NCBI RefSeq assembly: GCF_014705705.1
Contig: NZ_JACXLD010000003.1
Coordinates: 248,001-312,000, forward strand
DNA: 64,000 nt
DNA from: Spongiibacter pelagi
Lineage (GTDB): Bacteria > Pseudomonadota > Gammaproteobacteria > Pseudomonadales > Spongiibacteraceae
Reading direction: 5' to 3'
How positions within the stretch are numbered: position 1 is the first letter of the stretch; every line of letters begins with the position of its first letter. Position numbers and translations under genes: made by a program. The notes under the pieces were generated by a model. That model searched no databases. It was not told the origin of the DNA and was given only the letters and a program-made list of their open reading frames with translations. Below are positions 1 to 8,873 of this stretch, piece after piece.

Positions 1-531
1 GGGCCGTTTTTGCAGCTTTCTTTGCAGGGTTCGTCGGTGCATACCCAATTGGCGGGCGGTGGCAGATACATTGCCGTCATTGTCGTTTAAGGCGCGCTGA
101 ATGTATTCCCAGGTCAGGCGATCCAGCGAGGGTGATGCAATCGCTTGCTCATCTGAACGCACTTCTGTAGCTGCTTTGTCTTTGCTTTCAAGGGCTTCAA
201 GAATGGCCTTGGTGCCGGCAGGCTTTTGCAGATAATTATCTGCGCCAAGTTTGATCGCATCCACCGCAGTTGCAATGCTGGCATAACCGGTCAGCATCAA
301 AATACTGGCCTTGGGAAATTGCTCTCGCAGCGCGGGAATCAATCGCAGGCCGGTTTCACTACCCATTTTTAAATCGATAACCGCTTTGTCGATATGCAAA
401 GAATGGATTTTAGCGAGAGCGGCTTCCACGCCCGAAAAATCCACCGTGGCAAACCCGCGCCGCTCCAAGGAACGCGACAATGTTTGCCGAAAAATGTCAT
501 CGTCATCGACAATCAACACGGTTTCAGTCAT
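1..531 (-). CDS. regA: RegA/PrrA/ActR-type response regulator (partial, C-terminus beyond window)
   Basis: Redox-responsive DNA-binding response regulator, partner of the sensor kinase directly upstream. Reading the minus strand from ATG 531-529 gives 177 codons without a stop to base 1. The receiver domain opens with an acidic cluster (TVLIVDDDD) and carries the phospho-acceptor Asp53 in AVIDLKMG. A polar linker (about residues 110-130) leads to a Fis-type helix-turn-helix ending in MHRRTLQRKLQKRP, the hallmark end of the RegA family. Family members are about 180-185 aa, so only a few residues are missing. Its ATG lies inside the kinase stop region (8-bp overlap), so the two are translationally coupled. 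Family role (known): global control of respiration and energy genes in response to redox state. Confidence 0.9.
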   Translation of the reverse strand, partial: MTETVLIVDDDDIFRQTLSRSLERRGFATVDFSGVEAALAKIHSLHIDKAVIDLKMGSETGLRLIPALREQFPKASILMLTGYASIATAVDAIKLGADNYLQKPAGTKAILEALESKDKAATEVRSDEQAIASPSLDRLTWEYIQRALNDNDGNVSATARQLGMHRRTLQRKLQKRP

Positions 532-1807
532 GGCTAGCGACGTCCGGCATTTTAGTGATGCGAGACAGCGGCAAACGCAGCTCCAGTTGGCTGCCGCCGC
601 CATCGCGGGCCAGCCAGCGTAAATTGCCGCCAAAGCGCTCGGCGGTGCTGTTGCTCAAAAACAGGCCCAAGCCCATGCCCTTGCCCTTGGTACTGACAAA
701 GGCGCGGCGCAGGTTGTCGAAGTTATCAGCAGGCATGCCGGGGCCGCGATCCAGAATAGTGATGACTAACTCCTGCTTGTTAATCTCAGTTCGTAATTCA
801 ACATCGTTTGCGGAAACATCGGCGGCATTATTGAGCAGATTGAGCACCGCTTGTTGCAGAGTGCCGTCTAGCTCAAAGCTTAGCCCGGCAACTTCGTCAC
901 TGATATTAAAAATAGGCGAACAGTCGGGGCGCAATACCTGCCAACTTTCTCGGAGTTGCGTAAAGAAGGTCGCGCCGTTTATCGCCTGAGTCTGAATACT
1001 GCTTAATTCTCTGGCGGTGCTTACCAGCTTATTCAAAATTTGTTTGCATTGGGCTGTCTGTAAATTTAAGGCGCGAATATCGTCGGCAAAATCGCTATCA
1101 GATAACTCTTCTTCCAAATCCTCGCCAATCACCTGAATGCTCGACAGCGGTGTACCCAGCTCATGGGCAGTGCCAGCCGCCAAGGTTGCTACCGCTAGTA
1201 ATTGATCGTTCTGTAGCTCCTGTTCGCGAATGCTTGCTAGCTCTTGTTCACGCCGGCGCAGGCGATGAGCCATAGTGGCCAAGAAATAGCTAATCAATGC
1301 GGCGCTCAAAACGAAGTTAAGCCACATACCCAGAATATGCGCCTGATTGCTGCCGTGATGATGCTCGGGGGCCAGTGACTGCAACGGCACATTGTAAAAC
1401 AACAGCAGGGTGTAGCTGAAAAGGCAGAGCGCGCTCATTAACCAAGCGTAGCGGCGGGGCAGCGCTACAGCTGCAAGGCACAGCGGCACCAAGAGATAAG
1501 ACACAAAGGGGTTGCTGGCACCACCCGAGAAATACAAGACTCCGGAAAAACCGAGCACATCAATCGCAAAATGGGCGAATAGCTCAATTTCACTGACCGG
1601 CCAAATTTGAGCGCTGCGCCACCAAGCTAGTAGCGCAAAGCCCATCAGCGCCAAAAACAGCAAATCCAATGTCACATAAGGCAGCATCCAAGCCAGTTTG
1701 ATTTCTGCGTAGTGGCGCGCCCCAAACAGCACGCAAAGCAGCACCACACGTATGGCGCTGAGCTGACGTAGATTTTGATTGTTAGGCAGGGGCGAGGTGG
1801 CTTTCAT
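524..1807 (-). CDS. regB: RegB/PrrB/ActS-type redox sensor histidine kinase
   Basis: Membrane histidine kinase that senses redox or quinone state and phosphorylates RegA. I use ATG 1807 (427 aa); an in-frame GTG at 1846 would add 13 poorly hydrophobic residues. The N-terminal half holds about six membrane segments. The heptapeptide GGASNPF (residues 95-101) matches the GGxxNPF ubiquinone-binding motif of RegB. The H-box AGTAHELGTPLSS places the phospho-His at about residue 215, and Cys254 in TAQCKQIL corresponds to the redox-active cysteine of RegB. N and G boxes follow (LNNAADVS, DRGPGMP, GMGLGL). All three family-specific features are present, so the assignment is firm; which genes it controls here cannot be seen. 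Confidence 0.9.
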   Translation of the reverse strand: MKATSPLPNNQNLRQLSAIRVVLLCVLFGARHYAEIKLAWMLPYVTLDLLFLALMGFALLAWWRSAQIWPVSEIELFAHFAIDVLGFSGVLYFSGGASNPFVSYLLVPLCLAAVALPRRYAWLMSALCLFSYTLLLFYNVPLQSLAPEHHHGSNQAHILGMWLNFVLSAALISYFLATMAHRLRRREQELASIREQELQNDQLLAVATLAAGTAHELGTPLSSIQVIGEDLEEELSDSDFADDIRALNLQTAQCKQILNKLVSTARELSSIQTQAINGATFFTQLRESWQVLRPDCSPIFNISDEVAGLSFELDGTLQQAVLNLLNNAADVSANDVELRTEINKQELVITILDRGPGMPADNFDNLRRAFVSTKGKGMGLGLFLSNSTAERFGGNLRWLARDGGGSQLELRLPLSRITKMPDVASHD

Positions 1808-1870
1808 GGCCGCATTATACGGCAGCGTCTGGCATACGGTAGGCACTGAGACAAAATGCCGCAGTTGTGT

Positions 1871-1891
1871 CGCAAATGTGACAAATTTGCG
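1871..1891. promoter_or_regulatory. Inverted repeat upstream of regB
   Basis: CGCAAAT (1871-1877) and ATTTGCG (1885-1891) form a perfect 7-bp dyad with a 7-nt spacer, between the start of regB and the promoter of the divergent OmpA-like gene. The position suits an operator for either gene. No protein can be assigned from sequence alone. Confidence 0.35.
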
Positions 1892-1945
1892 ATGGGATGC
1901 AGTTCCTAATACATAAAAATAACGATCTAAATATTACACATTCTT

Positions 1946-1974
1946 TTGACCCATATTTGCTAATTCGGTATGTT
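1946..1974 (+). promoter_or_regulatory. Predicted sigma-70 promoter of the OmpA-like gene
   Basis: TTGACC (1946-1951) and TATGTT (1969-1974) are separated by 17 bp. This would give a leader of about 100 nt ending in a strong ribosome site AAGGAGAG (2071-2078), 3 nt before ATG 2082. Confidence 0.5.
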
Positions 1975-2081
1975 AGGAAGAAACCTCTTGGGCCTGCTCC
2001 GTCAGGGGGTGTTGCTGATGGCGATATTTCGGTAGCAGGCTGCTCAATATAAAAAGTGAATCGCCTCATTAAGGAGAGATA

Positions 2082-3122
2082 ATGAACCGGGGATTTTGGC
2101 TGGCCGGCTGTGCGGCAGCGCTGATGGCTTCACCTGTAATAGCGCAAGATAACGATAAAGGTGAGGCTTACCTGTTTGGTTTGGCCACCTTTAGTGAGAT
2201 GGACGAAGATCGTGGCGCGGATTTAGACACTACCGGCTATTCGCTGGGTGTTGGTCTGCCTATCTCTCGTCGTCTTTATATCGAAGCGCTCTATATCGAC
2301 AATACGCTGGAAACCAATGGCCTCTACGGCGACTTCTACCAAACCGGTGGTGGTTTGGATTTGGTGTACAGCTTTGGCGATCGCCACGACTTCACCCCTT
2401 TCATTATGCTGGGTGGTGGCGCGCTGAAAAATGACGTGATTCCAGACGCACTAGACGACGACACCATGTACGCCAATATTGGCCTCGGTTTTGTCGGTGC
2501 GCTGTTCGACCACGATTACCTGCGTTACCGCGCAGAAGCGCGTTACATTCAAGATGACTATCTCGATGGCATGAGCGATGTGCGTTTTGGTATTGGTATT
2601 GAAGTCGCGCTGGGTAAAAAAGACGAACCTGCGGCTGAGCCGAAAGTGGTTTACAAAACCCAGACCATTCAGGTTGAACCTAAAGACTCAGACAATGACG
2701 GCATTATCGATAGCTACGATGATTGCCCTAATACCCTTGCCGGTGCCAAGGTTGATGGTCGCGGCTGCGTAGTGCAGCAACAAACCATCACTATGGATGA
2801 CATCACCTTCCCAAGCAATTCTGCTGAGCTAACGATTAGTGCAAAATTTGTACTGCAAAAAGCCCTGACTTTCCTGCTCAAACAACCCAATCTCGATGCC
2901 GAAATTGCCGGTCACACTGACAGCACCGGCTCAGACGAATACAACCGCAGCCTGTCACAGCGCCGGGCCGAGTCGGTTAAAAACTACTTTGTCGCTAATG
3001 GCATTGCCGCCAACCGTATCACCGCTAAGGGTTACGGCGAGAGTGAGCCAATCGCCAATAACAGCACCAAGGAAGGACGTGATAAGAATCGCCGCGTAGA
3101 AATGCGCCTGATTCCACGTTAA
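2082..3122 (+). CDS. OmpA-family outer-membrane protein with TSP type-3 linker
   Basis: Structural outer-membrane protein of 346 aa. A signal peptide (residues 1-21, cleavage near PVIA/QD) is followed by a predicted eight-stranded barrel (about 25-180, repeated aromatic/glycine strands such as GVGLPISRRLYIEALYI). A short Asp-rich thrombospondin type-3 calcium-binding stretch with two Cys follows (DSDNDGIIDSYDDCPNT, about 204-231). The C-terminal OmpA peptidoglycan-binding domain carries the signature GHTDSTGSDEYNRSLSQRRA and NRRVE. This is the OprF-like architecture. It sits 45 nt before another TSP3 protein, so the pair may be co-expressed. Exact role beyond envelope anchoring is not visible. 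Confidence 0.9.
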   Translation: MNRGFWLAGCAAALMASPVIAQDNDKGEAYLFGLATFSEMDEDRGADLDTTGYSLGVGLPISRRLYIEALYIDNTLETNGLYGDFYQTGGGLDLVYSFGDRHDFTPFIMLGGGALKNDVIPDALDDDTMYANIGLGFVGALFDHDYLRYRAEARYIQDDYLDGMSDVRFGIGIEVALGKKDEPAAEPKVVYKTQTIQVEPKDSDNDGIIDSYDDCPNTLAGAKVDGRGCVVQQQTITMDDITFPSNSAELTISAKFVLQKALTFLLKQPNLDAEIAGHTDSTGSDEYNRSLSQRRAESVKNYFVANGIAANRITAKGYGESEPIANNSTKEGRDKNRRVEMRLIPR

Positions 3123-3167
3123 TCACGAAGGAATGATGAGAGAAATAATATGTTGAGGACAAACTCC

Positions 3168-5837
3168 ATGAATAACAGCAGATTTTTAGCAGCACTGCTT
3201 ATGGTTAGCTCCATGGTTCTGGTCACCGCCTGTGGTGGCGGTGGTAAATCAGCCGATGATCCGGCGGGTGGCTTAATTGGTGGTGGCACAACCCGTGACT
3301 TTGATGGGGATGGTGCTGCTGACGATGTTGATAACTGCCCGGGGGTTTCTAATCCCGGACAGTGGAATACGAATGGCGGCTCCAAAGGTAATGCCTGTCA
3401 GGATACTGATGGTGATGGTGTTCCTGATAACAAAGATACTGCGCAGGGCGAACCATTAGATAATTGTCCCACTACGCAAAACGCCGATCAGCGTGATACC
3501 GATGAAGATGAAGTTGGTGATGCATGTGACCCTGATATTGATGGCGATGGGGTAGAACTTACAGGACAATCGGATAACTGTCCTTATGTTGCTAATACAG
3601 ATCAACTTAATACGGTTAATCCTACAACTCCTGCGGGTGATGCTTGTGAAACGGATTGGGATGGCGATGGCGTATTAAATGATGAGGATAACTGTCCATC
3701 AACACCAAATGACCAAACAGATACGGATGGCAATGGTGTAGGTGATGCCTGCGATGATACCGATGGTGATGGTATTCCCAACCCATCAGACAACTGTCCA
3801 AATGATCCTGATCCAAATCAAAGAGATCAAGATGGTGATGGCATTGGTGATCTCTGTGATCCAGATTTAGATGGTGACGGTGCTGAGGATAATTTTGAAA
3901 TTGATAATTGCCCATTAGTGCCAAATTCTGAGCAAGAGGATACCTATGGAGATCCTACTAAGGGAGATGCCTGTGAAGGTGATGCTGATGGCGATGGAAT
4001 CCCTGATGATACTGATAATTGTGCTTTGGTATTCAATCCAGATGGGCAAGGTGACGACATAGACGCTGATGGTATCGGCGACCTTTGTGATGATTCGGAT
4101 ACTGATACCGGTGTTAAAGGTGGTGCTCCTGCTCCAGACGGTATTGTCGATGAGTACGATAACTGTACTTATGTCGTGAATACTAATCAGAAAAACACCG
4201 ATGGCGATGCAACCGGTGACGCTTGTGAGCAAACCGTTGGTGATGATGACCTAGATAACGATGGTGTATTGGATAATCCTACTGCACCTGGTGTTTCAGA
4301 CAACTGCCCGTTTGTCCCTAATCCCGGTCAACAAGATGCGAATACTAGTACACCAGAAGGTGATGCTTGTGAGGCAGATGCAGACGGTGATGGGGTTTTA
4401 GATGGTGCAGATAATTGCCCTAGCGATTTCAATCCATACCAGCAAAACAGTGATGTTACTTACAATGAAGATGGCTCTGTAAAAGATAATGATGAGGTCG
4501 GTGACGCTTGTGACACTGATGATGACGATGATGGCGTCCTAGATGTAGATGACAATTGCCGAATTGTTGCAAATGGTGCAGATCCGGATAACCAACTTGA
4601 TACCGATGGAGATGGTATCGGTGATGCCTGTGATAGCGTATCTGCCGTTCAGCAGTACTATCAGTGTGTTCAAGGTGCGCCAGTAGGTTCTACTGTGGCG
4701 ATTCCTGTAGAATCAGGGCCGCTTTGCATGCTTACTAACACTCCTCTGGGCGGTCTGATTGATACTTGTGATGTTATCAACAAAGACAATGCGGTGGATG
4801 GCAGCTTTAACAGTTATGCAACACTGAAATATGATGTTGGCATCCTTGATCCTCTGTTCGATTTAGGGGGCCAAGGCGGTGCGGTTTCTCTGACTGTTGA
4901 AGTAAGGGATGATCAAGGCAGTCCAATAGAAATCAATGGCAACATTGGGGATATCATTGGCTTTGTGGTTAGTAATCCGCAAGATACCGTTGATGTTAGC
5001 TTGCTGAGAAACTTCAGTTTGATGGCCTATGATATTGACGGCCTGCCAATTTGGGATGAGCCCAAAACTGGTAGTAACTCTACGCTCTCGGTTCTGCAGC
5101 TTCAGTTGTTCTCAACTAATGATTCACCTGATCCAGCAAGTGGGGAAGTGCCGACTTCTTTGCCGGGTGATACAAGCGCGCTTGAAGGAACTTACCTGCT
5201 TGGAATGTTGAATGATGAAGGTGTGCCTTATCACAAGCTGGAAATCACTGTTAGTTCTGATTTCTTGACAGTAGATTTGGAAGAAGCGCTGCGGGTACAT
5301 GAGTTATGTACTGAGGTTGAGTTAAGGGTGGTTCCACCTTCAGATGCGCCAGACCCAGCAGCTGCTTTTGCAGGAGTTTTAGAGGGAATTGTTGGAGATT
5401 CAAATCCGGCCGACACATTCACTTGCTTGGCTGAGAACTTTCAGTCAGATCCTGCGGTGTGTTTTGATGCGGGAGGTGGCGATCCAATAACAGGTGTTCT
5501 AGAGGGGCTTGTTGGAGATTCAAATCCGGCCGACACATTCACTTGCTTGGCTGAGAACTTTCAGTCAGATCCTGCGGTGTGTTTCGACGCAGGAGGTAGC
5601 GACCCAATAACAGGTGTTTTAGAGGGGCTTGTTGGAGATTCAAATCCGGCCGACACATTCACTTGCTTGGCTGAGAACTTTCAGTCAGATCCTACTGTGT
5701 GTTTTGATGCAGGAGGCGGCGACCCAATAACAGGTGTTTTAGAGGGGCTTGTTGGAGATTCAAATCCGGCCGACACATTCACTTGCTTGGCTGAGAACTT
5801 TCAGTCGGATCCTACGGTCTGTTTTGCTGCTCCCTGA
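3168..5837 (+). CDS. Secreted lipoprotein with many thrombospondin type-3 repeats and four C-terminal 40-residue repeats
   Basis: I start at ATG 3168 (GAGG at 3154-3157) rather than ATG 3150. This puts the n-region directly before a lipoprotein signal whose lipobox is LVTAC-G. About 15 TSP3-type calcium-binding units follow (DxDGDGxxDxxDNCP), each with paired Cys, to about residue 490. A roughly 200-aa non-repetitive segment rich in beta-type sequence follows (QYYQCVQGAPVGS to LHELCTEVELR). Last come four copies of a 40-aa unit containing TFTCLAENFQSDP and VCFDAGG. TSP3 domains bind calcium and form extended rigid stalks; surface exposure is inferred. No enzymatic domain is recognisable. An autoagglutination or surface-structure role is possible but unproven. 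Confidence 0.75.
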   Translation: MNNSRFLAALLMVSSMVLVTACGGGGKSADDPAGGLIGGGTTRDFDGDGAADDVDNCPGVSNPGQWNTNGGSKGNACQDTDGDGVPDNKDTAQGEPLDNCPTTQNADQRDTDEDEVGDACDPDIDGDGVELTGQSDNCPYVANTDQLNTVNPTTPAGDACETDWDGDGVLNDEDNCPSTPNDQTDTDGNGVGDACDDTDGDGIPNPSDNCPNDPDPNQRDQDGDGIGDLCDPDLDGDGAEDNFEIDNCPLVPNSEQEDTYGDPTKGDACEGDADGDGIPDDTDNCALVFNPDGQGDDIDADGIGDLCDDSDTDTGVKGGAPAPDGIVDEYDNCTYVVNTNQKNTDGDATGDACEQTVGDDDLDNDGVLDNPTAPGVSDNCPFVPNPGQQDANTSTPEGDACEADADGDGVLDGADNCPSDFNPYQQNSDVTYNEDGSVKDNDEVGDACDTDDDDDGVLDVDDNCRIVANGADPDNQLDTDGDGIGDACDSVSAVQQYYQCVQGAPVGSTVAIPVESGPLCMLTNTPLGGLIDTCDVINKDNAVDGSFNSYATLKYDVGILDPLFDLGGQGGAVSLTVEVRDDQGSPIEINGNIGDIIGFVVSNPQDTVDVSLLRNFSLMAYDIDGLPIWDEPKTGSNSTLSVLQLQLFSTNDSPDPASGEVPTSLPGDTSALEGTYLLGMLNDEGVPYHKLEITVSSDFLTVDLEEALRVHELCTEVELRVVPPSDAPDPAAAFAGVLEGIVGDSNPADTFTCLAENFQSDPAVCFDAGGGDPITGVLEGLVGDSNPADTFTCLAENFQSDPAVCFDAGGSDPITGVLEGLVGDSNPADTFTCLAENFQSDPTVCFDAGGGDPITGVLEGLVGDSNPADTFTCLAENFQSDPTVCFAAP
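5373..5836 (+). repeat. Four in-frame 120-bp tandem repeats
   Basis: Units at 5373-5492, 5493-5612, 5613-5732 and 5733-5836 (last truncated) differ at only a few positions, mostly third codon bases. Each encodes GVLEGxVGDSNPADTFTC and the rest of a 40-aa unit with two cysteines. The near-identity indicates recent expansion or gene conversion. Confidence 0.95.
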
Positions 5838-5846
5838 TAACCTCAA

Positions 5847-5873
5847 ACGCCAGCTCCGCTGGCGTTTTTTTTT
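5847..5873 (+). terminator. Rho-independent terminator after the TSP3 lipoprotein
   Basis: AACGCCAGC (5847-5855) pairs with GCTGGCGTT (5859-5867) around a TCC loop, followed by a run of nine T residues. It closes the transcription unit before prfC. Confidence 0.9.
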
Positions 5874-5962
5874 GACCAAAATTCTCCCCTCTCCCAACCC
5901 ATGCAATCCCCGGCCATTTTCCGTAAAATGGCCGGCTTTCCTTATCCCGGTCTTATTTCACC

Positions 5963-7552
5963 ATGTCGCTCCAATCCGAAATCGGCAAGCGCCGCACCTT
6001 TGCCATCATCTCTCACCCCGATGCCGGTAAAACCACCATTACTGAAAAGCTGATTCTATTGGGCCAGTTGATTCAGGTTGCCGGTACGGTAAAGGGCAAA
6101 AAGCACGATAAGGCGGCGACCTCGGACTGGATGAGTCTGGAAAAAGAGCGGGGTATTTCTGTCACATCTTCGGTGATGCAGTTTCCCTATAACGGTCGGG
6201 TGGTCAATCTGCTGGATACCCCCGGTCACGAGGATTTCTCGGAAGACACCTATCGCACACTCACCGCGGTGGATTCAGCGCTAATGGTGATCGACGGCGC
6301 CAAGGGTGTCGAAGACCGCACCATCAAACTGATGAATGTCTGTCGTCTGCGCGATACCCCAATCATCGGTTTTGTAAACAAGATGGACCGGGATATCCGC
6401 GACCCCATCGAATTGCTGGATGAAATTGAAGAGGTGCTGGGGATTGCCGCTGCGCCCATCAATTGGCCGATGGGCATGGGCCGTGAATTCAAAGGGGTGT
6501 ACAACCTCTACACCGATACCCTGCATGTATTCCAACCCGGTAAGGGTTCGGTGATTGCCGACGATATTCGCATCAACGGTTTGGAGAGCGATGAAGCCAA
6601 GGCGCTGCTTGATGATGAATACGATAATTTCCTCGATGAAATTGAACTGGTGCGCGGCGCTAGCCACGAGTTTGATTTAGAGGCCTATTTGGCCGGTCAG
6701 CAAACCCCGGTATTTTTTGGCACTGCATTGTCGAACTTTGGCGTGCGCGAAATGTTGGATGATTTTGTGCAGTGGGCGCCGGCACCGCTGGATCGTGAAG
6801 TGGAGCAGGCCTCTGAGGCGCGTATTATTCCCGCCAAAGATGAAACCTTCTCCGGTTTCGTATTTAAAATTCAGGCCAATATGGACCCCAAACACCGCGA
6901 CCGTATCGCCTTTATGCGCGTGTGTTCCGGTGAATACAGCAAGGGCATGAAAATGCGTCATGTGCGCATTGGCAAGGATGTGAAAATCGCCGATGCGGTG
7001 AGCTTTTTGGCGGGTGATCGCGAGCTGGTGGAACAAGCGGTATCCGGCGATATTATCGGCCTGCACAACCACGGCACCATTCAGATTGGCGATACTTTTA
7101 CCGAGGGCGATGAGTTCAAATTCACCGGTATTCCCCACTTTGCGCCGGAACTGTTCCGCCGCATTCGCCTGGCTGATCCACTAAAATCCAAGCAACTGCA
7201 AAAAGGCCTGCAACAGCTTTCCGAAGAGGGCTCAACCCAGGTCTTTATGCCCCAGAAAAACTCCGACCTGATTGTGGGTGCGGTGGGTATGCTGCAGTTT
7301 GATGTGGTGGTTTATCGTTTGAAAGATGAATATAAAGTCGATGCGATTTACGAGCCGGTTAATATCCATACCGCCCGTTGGGTGGAGTGCGATGATCCTA
7401 AGGCCTTTGAGGAATTCAAACGCAAATGCGCCGACAACCTCGCCATTGATGGCGGCGGTCACCTCACTTATCTAGCGCCAACCCGCGTGAATTTGGCACT
7501 GGCGGAAGAGCGCCACCCAGAAGTGCGGTTCCGCGCTACCCGCGAGCATTAA
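5963..7552 (+). CDS. prfC: Peptide chain release factor 3
   Basis: GTPase (529 aa) that recycles RF1/RF2 from the ribosome after termination. Motifs are clear: G1 SHPDAGKTT (residues 18-26), switch region with [10 protein letters not shown]3 [15 protein letters not shown]4 NKMDR, and the RF3-specific C-terminal region ([16 protein letters not shown]). Length matches the E. coli protein. It stands alone between a strong terminator and the StbD/StbE pair. The gene looks intact. Confidence 0.97.
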   Translation: MSLQSEIGKRRTFAIISHPDAGKTTITEKLILLGQLIQVAGTVKGKKHDKAATSDWMSLEKERGISVTSSVMQFPYNGRVVNLLDTPGHEDFSEDTYRTLTAVDSALMVIDGAKGVEDRTIKLMNVCRLRDTPIIGFVNKMDRDIRDPIELLDEIEEVLGIAAAPINWPMGMGREFKGVYNLYTDTLHVFQPGKGSVIADDIRINGLESDEAKALLDDEYDNFLDEIELVRGASHEFDLEAYLAGQQTPVFFGTALSNFGVREMLDDFVQWAPAPLDREVEQASEARIIPAKDETFSGFVFKIQANMDPKHRDRIAFMRVCSGEYSKGMKMRHVRIGKDVKIADAVSFLAGDRELVEQAVSGDIIGLHNHGTIQIGDTFTEGDEFKFTGIPHFAPELFRRIRLADPLKSKQLQKGLQQLSEEGSTQVFMPQKNSDLIVGAVGMLQFDVVVYRLKDEYKVDAIYEPVNIHTARWVECDDPKAFEEFKRKCADNLAIDGGGHLTYLAPTRVNLALAEERHPEVRFRATREH

Positions 7553-7570
7553 TCTTAAATTGCCTCCAGC

Positions 7571-7608
7571 TTGTCAAATGGATTGAGGAGACCTATTATT
7601 AGGTCTCC
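7571..7608 (+). promoter_or_regulatory. Promoter-operator of the StbD/StbE toxin-antitoxin pair
   Basis: TTGTCA (7571-7576) and TATTAT (7594-7599), 17 bp apart, make a good sigma-70 promoter. The -10 hexamer lies inside a perfect palindrome, GGAGACCTA-TTAT-TAGGTCTCC (7587-7608; arms 9 bp). This is the layout expected for autorepression by a Phd/YefM-type antitoxin. There is no T-run, so a terminator is unlikely. Confidence 0.75.
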
Positions 7609-7629
7609 TAACTGGTCTGGAGAGCTGTC

Positions 7630-7878
7630 ATGCCTCGTCAAGTTTTGGCTGATACCTGTGTCAGCATTTCCGAATTAAAAAAGAACCCCAGCGCCGTGGT
7701 GTCACAGGGCGAGGGGTTTCCGGTTGCGGTGCTCAATCGCAATGAACCTGATTTTTACTGTATTCCCGCTGCGGCCTGGGAAGAGATTGTTGACCGCCTT
7801 GAAGATGTTGAGCTGAACGCGATTGCCGATGCGCGTCAGCATCAAGCCATCATCGAGGTCGATATTGATGACTTATAA
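7630..7878 (+). CDS. StbD-like antitoxin (Phd/YefM family)
   Basis: 82-aa antitoxin of a type II system. The sequence QVLADTCVSISELKKNPSAV and PVAVLNRNEPDFYCIP resembles plasmid-stability StbD proteins: an N-terminal DNA-binding fold followed by an acidic C-terminal tail that would wrap the toxin (VDIDDL). It is preceded by GGAGAG (7619-7624) and overlaps the toxin gene by 11 bp. It is expected to repress its own operon at the palindrome upstream. Chromosomal copy; no mobile element is visible next to it. Confidence 0.88.
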   Translation: MPRQVLADTCVSISELKKNPSAVVSQGEGFPVAVLNRNEPDFYCIPAAAWEEIVDRLEDVELNAIADARQHQAIIEVDIDDL

Positions 7879-8152
7879 ACTGGCCTTTCGTGAAGAGGCT
7901 AAGAAAGAGTGGGATAAGTTGTCGCCGGTCGTTAGAGATCAGTTTAAAAAGAAGCTGATTGAGCGATGTGAAAATCCAAGAGTACCTTCATCTCGCTTAT
8001 CCGGCTCACAAGATCGCTACAAAATTAAACTGCGCCAAGCCGGGTTCCGACTGGTTTATGAAGTTCACGAAAATATTGTCACGGTTGTTGTAGTGGCTGT
8101 GGGTAAGCGTGAGCGTAATCAGGTGTATAAGAACGCGTCTAAGCGGGTTTAA
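7868..8152 (+). CDS. StbE/RelE-family toxin
   Basis: 94-aa RelE-fold mRNA interferase. The start is taken at ATG 7868, inside the antitoxin 3' end, because the family begins MTYKLxFxxxAxKEW. Recognisable elements: KEWDKLSPVVRDQFKKKL, RVPSSRLSG, YKIKLRQAGFRLVYEV and a basic C-terminus (GKRERNQVYK) with the Arg/Lys residues used by RelE enzymes to cut mRNA on the ribosome. Overlap with the antitoxin gene implies coupled translation. Catalytic activity is inferred from the family. Confidence 0.9.
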   Translation: MTYKLAFREEAKKEWDKLSPVVRDQFKKKLIERCENPRVPSSRLSGSQDRYKIKLRQAGFRLVYEVHENIVTVVVVAVGKRERNQVYKNASKRV

Positions 8153-8308
8153 GTGGTTAACAAAATTCGAATCTGAATCAAACCTGAATCACATCCAGTA
8201 AATATTCCTGCAATCAATCCTTGTTTCAATTCGGCTTTTCGCCAAGCATAGCACTGCCAAATAAAAGCGTGTTTATACGCCTTATAGAGTGAAAACAAGG
8301 AGAAATAT

Positions 8309-8785
8309 ATGACTTTTAAACACACTGCACTTGCCCTGTCGCTGGCCGTAGCCAGCTCTGTTAGCTTGGCCGCTGAAGCCGAAGCCAAGGGCAGCTTTTT
8401 CAGCCGTTTGTTCGGCGGTTCTTCTGAAGCCAAGGTTGAAGCCAAAGCTGATGTAGACACCAGCCACGCTGAAAAGAAAATGGAAGATGGCTATAACCAC
8501 GGCAAAGAAGTTAGCGCCGAGATGAAAGCCAAGGCCGAAGCTCACAAAGGTGAGATGAAAGACAAGCACGCTGAAATGAAAGCGGATGCCGAAGCGAAAT
8601 ACGAAGAGCGTAAAGCCGAAGCTGAAGCAAAACGTGCTGAGCGTGAAGCCAAGCAAAAAGAGCAAGAGCAGGCCAATGCTGAAGCACGTGCAGAAGCTAA
8701 AGCCAACTGGAAAGAGAAAAAAGAGCAATTGAAAGGTTTGGGCAATATCAGTGTTGAAGCCAACGTAGAAGCTGGCGCAAAATAA
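8309..8785 (+). CDS. Exported Ala/Glu/Lys-rich coiled-coil protein, unknown
   Basis: 158 aa, AAGGAG ribosome site 6 nt upstream (8298-8303). A clear signal peptide (MTFKHTALALSLAVASSVSLAAEA) precedes a short hydrophobic-aromatic patch, SFFSRLFGG. Then come about 110 residues of almost pure Ala, Glu and Lys in heptad-like order (AEAKYEERKAEAEAKRAERE), predicted as a long single helix or coiled coil in the periplasm. I do not recognise a family. Bias alone creates antisense open frames over this gene. It is monocistronic, with its own terminator. Structural or chaperone-like roles are guesses. Confidence 0.7.
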   Translation: MTFKHTALALSLAVASSVSLAAEAEAKGSFFSRLFGGSSEAKVEAKADVDTSHAEKKMEDGYNHGKEVSAEMKAKAEAHKGEMKDKHAEMKADAEAKYEERKAEAEAKRAEREAKQKEQEQANAEARAEAKANWKEKKEQLKGLGNISVEANVEAGAK

Positions 8786-8806
8786 ACACCGATTGCTGAT
8801 CTACCG

Positions 8807-8831
8807 AAAGGGGCCGTTGGCCCCTTTTTTT
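8807..8831 (+). terminator. Rho-independent terminator
   Basis: AAAGGGGCC (8807-8815) pairs with GGCCCCTTT (8819-8827) around GTT, with T continuing to 8831. It follows the coiled-coil gene and isolates it from rsuA. Confidence 0.92.
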
Positions 8832-8873
8832 ATGGCTAGATTTTTTATTTGTGCGTGTGAGTTCTGAATTTCT

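Noticed and set aside
1807-1819. TATAAT 7 bp before the regB ATG, suggesting a leaderless mRNA.
   Set aside because: No -35 or extended -10 is present, and an upstream GTG start is possible, so the call is not supported.
3602-4232. Several long antisense open frames opposite the TSP3 lipoprotein (His- or Ser-rich).
   Set aside because: They arise from the GAT/GGT repeat bias of the sense gene, have no ribosome sites and no recognisable domains.
3300-4640. Short regularly spaced similar sequences, at first glance like an array.
   Set aside because: They are in-frame TSP3 codon repeats inside a coding sequence, with variable spacing; not a CRISPR.
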